A stretch of 64,000 bases of DNA, taken from the NCBI GenBank assembly GCA_046594215.1, contig JBKJPX010000108.1, positions 1-64,000 on the forward strand. Direction: 5' to 3'. This document shows, piece by piece, positions 17,501 through 23,646 of this stretch. The notes under the pieces are model-generated. The model was not told where the DNA came from. It made no database searches and was given only the letters and a program-made list of their open reading frames with translations. Within the stretch, counting starts at the first letter, position 1; each line of letters starts with the position of its first letter. The position numbers were made by a program, and so were the translations under genes. This DNA is from Panacagrimonas sp046594215. GTDB lineage: Bacteria > Pseudomonadota > Gammaproteobacteria > Nevskiales > Nevskiaceae.

Positions 17501-18394
17501 AACCCCTCTCTCGCGGCGTTGCAGGCCTCGCAGACCGGCGCTGCGCGCGCGGCGCTCGCGAACAGCGCGGCGGACGACGAGGTTGCGCGGCGCTGGGTGC
17601 GCGACAAGGTGCTGGAGTGGGATTTCGGCGACCTGCCCGACGCGGTGCAACTGCCGACGCGCGCGCAGGCCTATCCCGCGCTGCAGGTGCGCGAGGACCA
17701 GGTCTCGCTGGCCCTGCTTGAATCGCCGGAGGCTGCGTCGAAGAGCCATGTGGAGGGCCTTCGCGCGCTGTTGCTGGTGCGCCTGGGCGATCGCATGCGC
17801 GACCTCGCCCGCACAGCCAAGAGCCGGCTCGGGCTTTCACAGATCGGGCTGTCGATATCGCCAGACACGCTGGCGCGCGCCGTCGCCGAGCGCGCCGCGC
17901 TGCGCGCCTGGCCGCTGGCGGACATCCGCACGCAGGCTGCGTTCCAGGATGCGCTGCAACACCGCGGCGAATTCGGACGTCTCGCCGCCGCGATGCTCGA
18001 CCATGCCTGCGAATGGCTCGTTGCTGCGGCCGAACTGCGCAAGCGCATGCGCGCCTTCGGCAACGCCTGGCCCGAGGCGCGCGCGGATCTCACCGAGCAA
18101 CTGGACAGCCTGCTCGCGCCCGGTTTCGTCGACGCGATCCCCGAAGCGCAGTGGCCGCGTATCGCGATCTACCTGAAGGCCGCGTCGATCCGGCTCGATC
18201 GCCTTCCGAACAAGCCGCAGCGCGACCTCGAACTGACGGCCCAGGTGAAGCCCTGGCTGGCGAGGCTGCAGCGGCCGCTCCATCCGGCGCGCTGGGTGAT
18301 CGAGGAATGGCGCGTGGCGCTGTTTGCGCAGGAGTTGCGCGCCGAGGGCTCGCCGAACGCAGAAAAGGTTCGCGCGGCCCTCGCATCGAATTGA
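14576..18394 (+). CDS. hrpA: ATP-dependent RNA helicase HrpA (DEAH box)
   Basis: 1272 residues, the full length of HrpA (about 1300). Motif I GETGSGKTTQLPK is near residue 92, motif II DEAH near 189, motif III TSATLD near 221, and motif VI QRAGRCGRVGPG near 385; the helicase-associated, OB and the long DUF3418-type C-terminal region follow. HrpA helps rescue stalled ribosomes and affects mRNA processing. GTG at 14573 directly precedes the ATG at 14576; the ATG is preferred. The long open frame on the opposite strand is a high-GC shadow. Confidence 0.95.
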   Translation: MDFADLRTRLERARPELLARDAQQLTRQLARADAARFDEARFLRDLATGLGRRSAREALRPATIRYPAELPVSQAREELLAAIRDNAVLVVCGETGSGKTTQLPKLCLELGRGSRGLIGHTQPRRLAARSVAARIAKELDSPIGELVGFETRFDRRVSDRSLVKLMTDGILLAELQRDRELLAYDTIIIDEAHERSLNIDFLLGWLKRLLPRRPDLKIIVTSATLDPERLSKHFDGAPIFTVEGRAYPVTLRYLPESEEAETEDAVSDAIDQLWKGRPDGDVLVFLPGEREIHDLSRTLAGRFPRAQVLPLYSRLPAAQQDRVFSTGGPPRIVLSTNVAETSVTVPGIRYVVDTGTARMSRWSTRLGIQQLHIEAVSQAAANQRAGRCGRVGPGTCVRLYAEDEFASRPAFTDPEVLRANLAGVILQMATLGLGDVEQFPWLDPPDSRQVSEGYRLLQTLGALDEDRALTKLGREIARLPLDPRVARIALAGRDSDCASESWVLAAALSVQDPHETPPEFQAQARQKHAEWIHPRSDFLTLLQLWNRWQAWGENASNRQLRKLCKEHYVSYLRMEEWESVFRQIADLLGEREDRGGTIAQTPEAIEKLYVPLHQALLAGLVDHIGLKLPEKPEYQGPRGRRFKIFPGSKLSKKAPPWLMCAAIVHTSQIFARTVAAIEPEWLTVVAPHLVKTVAQQPEWNVQRGEVSCTEHFSIFGFPLMKQLRHYGTIDPAGARSIFLLDALVRGEITNKPAFLQHNLKLADDVREKEARLRRPDLMADEATLAAYYDQRLPPDVFTVAALKRWLHTPGKNHANVLRMRETDVLRSGADADIASQFPDHLDLAGHRLRLSYAHDPGTDEDGVSFHVPIALLYALPPARFDWLVPGLLPARIEGLIRTLPQHLRRHCVPAAEYATALANSLDADSSGELLPAICTRFHAMTGVSLSPGDFAPAKLEGHLHPRLVLEDERGRKLAENPSLAALQASQTGAARAALANSAADDEVARRWVRDKVLEWDFGDLPDAVQLPTRAQAYPALQVREDQVSLALLESPEAASKSHVEGLRALLLVRLGDRMRDLARTAKSRLGLSQIGLSISPDTLARAVAERAALRAWPLADIRTQAAFQDALQHRGEFGRLAAAMLDHACEWLVAAAELRKRMRAFGNAWPEARADLTEQLDSLLAPGFVDAIPEAQWPRIAIYLKAASIRLDRLPNKPQRDLELTAQVKPWLARLQRPLHPARWVIEEWRVALFAQELRAEGSPNAEKVRAALASN

Positions 18395-18469
18395 CTCGCC
18401 TCGCCACGATGCGCAGGCTCCACAGGCTGCACCGGGCGCCGCACCCTCTCCTCTTCTGAACTTCCGCAC

Positions 18470-19198
18470 ATGCCCATCATCGACTCACGCGACCGCCTGA
18501 TCGTCGCCCTCGACGTGCCCGATGCGCAGGCCGCGCGCGCGCTCGTGCGCACGCTGGGCGACGCCGTCACGTTCTACAAGATCGGCATGGAGCTGAGCAT
18601 GTCGCCCGGCTTCTTCGAACTGCTCGAGTGGCTCAAGCAGGATGGCCGCAAGGTCTTCGTCGACCTGAAGTTCTTCGACATCCCGGAGACCGTCGCGCGC
18701 GCCGTGAGCAATCTCGCCGAGCGCGGCGCCGACTTCTGCACCATCCACGGCAACCAGTCGATGATGGAAGCCGCGGCCAAGGCCAAGTCGCGCGACCTCA
18801 AGGTGCTGGCCGTGACGGCGCTCACCAGCCTGGACCGCGGCGATCTCGACGACCTCGGCTTCCAGTGCGACATCGCGGACCTGGTGCTGTCGCGCGCGCG
18901 TCGGTCTCTGGCCTCGGGCTGCGACGGCGTGGTGTCCTCGGGCCTCGAAGTGGAACGCCTGCGCCGCGAAGCGCCGCGCGAGCTGATCTGCGTGACCCCG
19001 GGCATCCGCCCGGTCGAGAACCGCGTGGTGGCCGACCAGAAACGCGTGATGACGCCGGCCGCCGCGATCCAGGCGGGCGCCGACCACCTCGTGATCGGGC
19101 GCCCGATCCGCGACGCGGCCGACCCGCGCGCCACGGCCCTGGCCGTCCAGGCCGAGATTGCCGCGGCGTATGTCTCCCGCCCCGCGCACCCCGGGTAG
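18470..19198 (+). CDS. pyrF: orotidine 5'-phosphate decarboxylase PyrF
   Basis: 242 residues, normal length. The signature FVDLKFFDIPETV is at residues 63-75, containing the catalytic Asp65-Lys67-Asp70 charge network; the phosphate-binding end VTPGIRP and HLVIGRPI are present. It converts OMP to UMP in de novo pyrimidine synthesis. The stop codon TAG (19196-19198) lies inside the left arm of a very strong hairpin, and the next gene starts 29 nt upstream of it in another frame. Confidence 0.95.
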   Translation: MPIIDSRDRLIVALDVPDAQAARALVRTLGDAVTFYKIGMELSMSPGFFELLEWLKQDGRKVFVDLKFFDIPETVARAVSNLAERGADFCTIHGNQSMMEAAAKAKSRDLKVLAVTALTSLDRGDLDDLGFQCDIADLVLSRARRSLASGCDGVVSSGLEVERLRREAPRELICVTPGIRPVENRVVADQKRVMTPAAAIQAGADHLVIGRPIRDAADPRATALAVQAEIAAAYVSRPAHPG

Positions 19199-20132
19199 CA
19201 AGGCCACGGCTGCTCGTGGCCTTGCCTACCCAGGGAGCTCCGATGCGCGCGCGCTGATCGCGCTGACGGCCGGTGCCGTGCTGATCGGGCTTGCGCCGAT
19301 CTTCGTGCGCCTCGCCGACGTGGGTCCGATCTCGGCCGCATTCTGGCGCTGCGCGCTGGCCTGGCCGTTGCTCGCGCTGGCCGCCCGGCGCGAATCCCGC
19401 ATCGCGGGCACCTCGGGGCGGGACGCGCTGGGCCTGCTGGTCGGCGCCGGCCTGTTCTTCGCCGTCGACCTGTCCTTGTGGCACCTGGGCATCGGCAGGA
19501 CCTCGGTCGCAAACGCGACCTGGCTGGCCAACCTCGCGCCGCTGTTCGTGGCGCCCGCCGGATGGCTGCTGTGGCGGCAGCGCGTGACGCGACGATTCCT
19601 GCTGGGCCTCGTGCTGGCGCTGGCGGGCACCGCGATCCTGATCGGGGATGGGCTGGGCGCGGATCGCACGCACCTGATCGGCGATGCGCTGTCGATCGCG
19701 GCCGCCGCGTTCTATGCCGGCTACCTGTTGTGTGTCTCGCAGCTGCGGCGCCGTCACTCGGCGCTGCGCATCCTGAGCTGGAGCAGCGCGACCGTCGCGG
19801 TGGTGCTGCTGCCGGTGGCCGTCGTTGCGGGCGAACGCATCCTGCCCGCGTCCGCTTCCGGCTGGGCCCTGCTCGCGGGCCTCGCGCTGCTGTCGCACGT
19901 GGGCGGCCAGGGACTGATCGCGTATTCGATGGCGAGCCTGCCGGCCGCGTTCTCCGCGGTCGGGCTGCTCGTGCAGCCGCTGGCCGCGGCCCTGTTCGCC
20001 TGGGTGCTGCTGCACGAACACTTCGGTACGCAGCAGGCGCTCGGCGGCGCGGTGATCCTCGCAGGCATCTGGTTCTGCCGGCTTGCGTCTCGCGCTGCTA
20101 CCCCCGCATCGACCACAATCGCCACACCATGA
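19170..20132 (+). CDS. EamA-family (DMT) transporter
   Basis: 320 residues with ten predicted membrane helices arranged as two EamA halves (about 28-150 and 165-310); typical phrases are IFVRLADVGPISAAFWR and the C-terminal LGGAVILAGIWF. Such DMT proteins export amino acids or other small metabolites. ATG 19170 overlaps pyrF by 29 nt; TTG 19158 is a weaker choice. Its first 24 codons cover the hairpin at 19193-19231, giving an odd N-terminus before the first helix. The stop overlaps the next ATG (ATGA), so the next gene is coupled. Confidence 0.85.
   Translation: MSPAPRTPGSKATAARGLAYPGSSDARALIALTAGAVLIGLAPIFVRLADVGPISAAFWRCALAWPLLALAARRESRIAGTSGRDALGLLVGAGLFFAVDLSLWHLGIGRTSVANATWLANLAPLFVAPAGWLLWRQRVTRRFLLGLVLALAGTAILIGDGLGADRTHLIGDALSIAAAAFYAGYLLCVSQLRRRHSALRILSWSSATVAVVLLPVAVVAGERILPASASGWALLAGLALLSHVGGQGLIAYSMASLPAAFSAVGLLVQPLAAALFAWVLLHEHFGTQQALGGAVILAGIWFCRLASRAATPASTTIATP
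19193..19231. repeat. strong hairpin at the pyrF stop / transporter start
   Basis: Left arm 19193-19208 (GGGTAGCAAGGCCACG) pairs with right arm 19215-19231 over 16 bp with a single bulged base; the loop is GCTGCT. There is no T-run after it, so it is not a classical terminator. It has the GTAG...CTAC frame of the element at 2184-2251. It sits in coding sequence of the transporter and could modulate its translation or mark an inserted repeat. Confidence 0.7.
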
Positions 20133-21211
20133 AGATTCGATTCCCGCGAATCCCTGTCGCCCGCCCGCTGTGGCGCCAGCTGATCCAGCGCCTGTATCCG
20201 ATGCTCGACGGCACGCCCGCGCTCGAAGGCCAGTCCTTCCCCGCGGACTACGCGATGGTGCCGTTCGCCAACTCCAAGCGGATCGGCTGGACGCACTACG
20301 GCGTGATGATTCCCGACCTGCCGGCGCCGCACCGTTTCTTTTCGATCATGTCGATCATCGGCACACCCGGCGCGCTGGCCTTCGACAATGACCACGCGCT
20401 CAAGACGACGCCGCGGCGCAACGCAACCCTCGTCTGCGGCACCGCGGCCACGCACCCCGACCATTTCGCCGGCTATTCGATCGACCGCGACTGCGACTTT
20501 CCCGACGAAGGCGGCCTCGTGCGCTTCGGCGACGAGGTGGAGATCCAGGGCGAATACCCGGAGTTTCGCGTGAGCGCGAACATCGGCGAGCTGCGCCTGG
20601 AGATCGACCTGCACTGCAGCGACAAGGTCACGTGGTTCCTCAAGACACCGGTCTACGATCACCTGAGCCTGCTCTGCGACTACGAAGGCATGCTCGAATG
20701 GAAAGGCGAGTCGACCCCGATCGGTGGCATGTGCACCTACGAGTACGCCGCCTGCCCGAGTCCCTACCTCCTGCGCGATCGGCCTCTGCCGAAGTCGCTG
20801 AAGGTCCCCCTCGATTTCTTCACCTACCAGATCATCAACTTCGACAGTGGCGAGCAGCTACTGCTCACGCAGATCCGCATCGCGGGCAACCTCGCCGTCA
20901 GCAAGGTCTACGTACGCGGGCACGCCGAGTACAACCATACGTTCCTGGACGTCGGCTTCAACGTGAGCCGTTACCGCGAACCGCCCGAGCCCACGCCGGA
21001 CGGCCGCCATATGCGCCTGCCCGAATCCTTCGAATGGAACGTGGTCGAGAACCGCGAAGACGTGCTGACGATCCGCTGCGTTGTCGATACCCCTTTCACC
21101 TACGGACTGGGCAGCGGTTTCGTGGGCGGTTACCGCTACGAAGGCCGATTCCGCGACCGCGCGATCGCCGGCCGCGGCTATATCGAGTACATCGACCGTC
21201 GCGAGGAATAG
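20129..21211 (+). CDS. conserved protein of unknown function (DUF6670/AttH-like)
   Basis: 360 residues, no signal peptide, no membrane helix. The sequence is rich in aromatic beta-strand segments (TWFLKTPVYDHLSLLCDYEG, GYRYEGRFRDRAIAGRGYIEYID) and recalls the AttH/CrtC lipocalin-like fold and DUF6670 proteins; the assignment is by overall look and is weak. Its ATG overlaps the EamA transporter stop (ATGA), so the two are translationally coupled and may act on the same compound. Confidence 0.6.
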   Translation: MKIRFPRIPVARPLWRQLIQRLYPMLDGTPALEGQSFPADYAMVPFANSKRIGWTHYGVMIPDLPAPHRFFSIMSIIGTPGALAFDNDHALKTTPRRNATLVCGTAATHPDHFAGYSIDRDCDFPDEGGLVRFGDEVEIQGEYPEFRVSANIGELRLEIDLHCSDKVTWFLKTPVYDHLSLLCDYEGMLEWKGESTPIGGMCTYEYAACPSPYLLRDRPLPKSLKVPLDFFTYQIINFDSGEQLLLTQIRIAGNLAVSKVYVRGHAEYNHTFLDVGFNVSRYREPPEPTPDGRHMRLPESFEWNVVENREDVLTIRCVVDTPFTYGLGSGFVGGYRYEGRFRDRAIAGRGYIEYIDRREE

Positions 21212-21238
21212 TCCGCCGCACCCGTCGGCGCAGAACCC

Positions 21239-21316
21239 TAGTCCGGACGTTGAATTTAGCGACGCGAAAGAGCCCGGTTGTTCGGCGGCTCGCGCGGTAA
21301 TCCCGGACTTCGTCCG
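21239..21316. repeat. palindrome-containing spacer between convergent genes
   Basis: The 136-bp spacer 21212-21347 contains TAGTCCGGAC (21239-21248, identical to 2185-2194) and CGGACTTCGTCCG (21304-21316, arms CGGAC/GTCCG around TTC). A related palindrome occurs at 50353-50367. No open frame in the spacer looks real. This may be a copy of a dispersed palindromic element. Confidence 0.4.
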
Positions 21317-21347
21317 CGCCACGCGCACGGGGACAGCGCAGACTTTC

Positions 21348-22361
21348 CTAGCGCTTGCGCCTCAGCGCCTGGTTGACCAGCTTGCGGATCAGGCTCGGGT
21401 AGCCGATGCCGACCTGCAAGGCCGACTGGGCCAGTTCGTCGTCCCGGGCGATGCAGGGGTTGACGTTGGGCTCGATCACATAGACCAGCCCAGCGGGCGT
21501 CACGCGCAGGTCGAAGCGCGCGTAGCTGCGGATGTTGAGCGCCCGGTAGGCACGCTTGCACACGTCATGGATGCGTTCCTGCAGCGCGGGCTCCAAGGCG
21601 TTGGCGAAGTCGTTGGCGATGCCCCACTTCGATCGGTAGGCATCGTCCCATTTGGCCTTGTAGGTGGCGATGCGCGGCTCGTCTTCCGACATCTGACCGA
21701 AGGTCATTTCGCGCGGCGGCAGCAGGCGCAGGGCGCGGTCGCCGATGATGCTCACATAAAGTTCGCGGCCCTCGACATATTCCTCAGCAATCGCGTCGAG
21801 GTTCATGCGTTCGTGGATCATCTGCACGCGCGCCACCAGGCTCTTCTCGTCGTCGACGACCGAGGCCTGCGAGATGCCGCGCGAGGCCTCCTCGGTCAGC
21901 GGCTTGACGATGCAGGGCAGCTTCAGCGTCTTGGGCAGCCACACCTTGAGCCCGCGATAGTAGGCGTGGAAGCGCGGCACGCGCACGCGGTGGAAGCGCA
22001 GGATCTTCTTGCACAGCCCCTTGTCGTTGCACAGGAACAGCGACGTCGAGCTCGCGCCGGTGTACGGGATGTCGAGCAGCTCGATCAGCGCAGCAATGTT
22101 CTTGTCCCACTGCGTGACGTTGTGGAAGGTCTCGCAGAGATTGAAGATCACGTCCGGCTTGAAATCGCGAACGGCGTCTAACAGCGGGCGCACGTCGTCG
22201 TACAGGCTCAGGCGATGCACTTCGTAGCCGCTCTCCAGCAGCGCCTGGTAGACGTCGTTCTCGGTGTAGCTGCCCTCCGGGTCGGCGAATTCCTCGGCGT
22301 AGTCGTGGCCGGGCTTCACGGCGTAAGGCAGGTCGAAGAGCATCAGAACGCGCGTGGCCAT
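21348..22361 (-). CDS. ATP-grasp ligase, D-Ala-D-Ala ligase-like
   Basis: 337 residues from ATG 22361. The N-terminal domain (about 1-100) has the Ddl-like FDLPYAVKPGHDY and IFNLCETFHN; the ATP-grasp core has CIVKPLTEEASRGIS, EEYVEGRELYVSIIGD and the C-terminal metal-binding ARFDLRV...VIEPNVNP with the Glu and Asn ligands. It should catalyse ATP-dependent ligation of an amino acid or peptide carboxylate to an amine. It lacks the context of real Ddl (mur/ftsQ cluster), and it starts on the stop codon of an HExxH peptidase (TGATG), so it is probably a peptide or amino-acid ligase of another pathway. Confidence 0.82.
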   Translation of the reverse strand: MATRVLMLFDLPYAVKPGHDYAEEFADPEGSYTENDVYQALLESGYEVHRLSLYDDVRPLLDAVRDFKPDVIFNLCETFHNVTQWDKNIAALIELLDIPYTGASSTSLFLCNDKGLCKKILRFHRVRVPRFHAYYRGLKVWLPKTLKLPCIVKPLTEEASRGISQASVVDDEKSLVARVQMIHERMNLDAIAEEYVEGRELYVSIIGDRALRLLPPREMTFGQMSEDEPRIATYKAKWDDAYRSKWGIANDFANALEPALQERIHDVCKRAYRALNIRSYARFDLRVTPAGLVYVIEPNVNPCIARDDELAQSALQVGIGYPSLIRKLVNQALRRKR

Positions 22362-23455
22362 CAATTCTTCCCGCGAAGCCGGTTGGTGTAGCGGTAGTTC
22401 ATCATCAGTGTCGTCAGGTAGCTCGTGAGCTGCAGGACCGCCACGGTCTCCGGATCCTCGGTCACCAGGTTCAAGGCGCGGCAGCGCTGCACCACCGCCT
22501 TGTAGACCTCGTTGACCATGAAACGGCGCTCCCCAGTCCAGCTCGAAACGGTGATCAGCAGCGACTTGCGATGCGTCTGCAGCAGACTGGCCACCGGGGA
22601 TCGCGTCTCCTTGCGCGCCGCGCCCACCGTGAACATGCGCTTCAGGTTGGCGTCGTGGAATTCGGGGAAGTCCTCGGCCTCGGCGACACGGCGCTTGGCG
22701 TAGTAGCGCTTGAGCGTGCTGCGGATCGCGCTGGCCTTCCAGAGTTGGCGGCCGCTGGCGCGCAGGGGCGGCTTGCCCGCGATGCTCGCCATCAGCCTGT
22801 CCACGAACATCAGCTTGTCGAGCGCTTTCCACCCCTCGTACTTCTTGCGCCAGTCCAGGCCTGGCGTGAGCCAGACCGCGAAGGTTTCGACGAAGTCCTC
22901 GTCCGGGTGGTACTGCGCGTAGTAGTAGTCCAGGTGGCGGACGAAGCTGCGGCTGTACGGACGGAAACGGTAGGTCTCCTCGTAGGCCTCGGAAGAGCGT
23001 CCAAACACACGCTGCCAGCTCTTGCGGCGGTTGAGGCCGAACGCATAGCTGAGCGCATGTCCGGCTTCGTGGCGCAGCAGCTTCATGCAGGCATCGATGG
23101 TGTCGCCCTCTGCCTCCAGCATCATCTTCTTCTGCAGCTCGATCAGGCGCGGATGCGCGAGATAGAACGGGATGCCCACCACCGGCTCGTTTTCGGGCGT
23201 GAGCCACTCGTCGGCGAGGTAGCAGCGCGGCTCGAACAGGATGTTGCGCGCCTTGAGCTCACGATGCAGCTGCGCGACGCGCGCCTCGAGCCAGGTCCCC
23301 TCGATGCGCACCGGCAGTTCGCACAGGCGCAGGCCGAGCAACTCCGCTTCGGCGATCGTCGCCAGGTCGGGGACGACGGCGTCCTGCGCGACCGGTTCGA
23401 TCGCCGGAACGGACGCACTCCCCTCCGCTGCGTCCTTGCCGGCGTCGTCCCTCAT
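22361..23455 (-). CDS. putative zinc metallopeptidase (HExxH)
   Basis: 364 residues, no signal peptide or membrane helix seen. The zinc site is LLRHEAGHALSY (His129, Glu130, His133) and a plausible third ligand is Glu190 in DEDFVETFAVWL; this arrangement matches proteins annotated as putative zinc-binding metallopeptidase (Peptidase_Mx-like). The C-terminal third (about 250-364) is helical and basic. It is translationally coupled (TGATG) to the downstream ATP-grasp ligase, implying that the two act on one substrate. No characterised homologue is known to me. Confidence 0.75.
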   Translation of the reverse strand: MRDDAGKDAAEGSASVPAIEPVAQDAVVPDLATIAEAELLGLRLCELPVRIEGTWLEARVAQLHRELKARNILFEPRCYLADEWLTPENEPVVGIPFYLAHPRLIELQKKMMLEAEGDTIDACMKLLRHEAGHALSYAFGLNRRKSWQRVFGRSSEAYEETYRFRPYSRSFVRHLDYYYAQYHPDEDFVETFAVWLTPGLDWRKKYEGWKALDKLMFVDRLMASIAGKPPLRASGRQLWKASAIRSTLKRYYAKRRVAEAEDFPEFHDANLKRMFTVGAARKETRSPVASLLQTHRKSLLITVSSWTGERRFMVNEVYKAVVQRCRALNLVTEDPETVAVLQLTSYLTTLMMNYRYTNRLRGKN

Positions 23456-23646
23456 CGGCGAGGCCGGCAGCGCGAGCCGTCCCCAGGGGCCGGCGAACGC
23501 GAAACCTTCGACTTTCGGGCCTGCTTCTTCCGCACGCGATCGATACCGGCCGGTTTTGTCTGCCCGGCATTATCGCCACATCGATCGGCTCAACAAGACC
23601 GGTCGCAGCGCTCCATTCCGGCCCGGCGGCGCCGGCACTGCAGGTT

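Noticed and set aside
14300..17749. 1149-residue open frame on the reverse strand
   Set aside because: It runs antisense to hrpA, has no family motif and a biased Arg/Gln/Ala composition typical of high-GC shadow frames.
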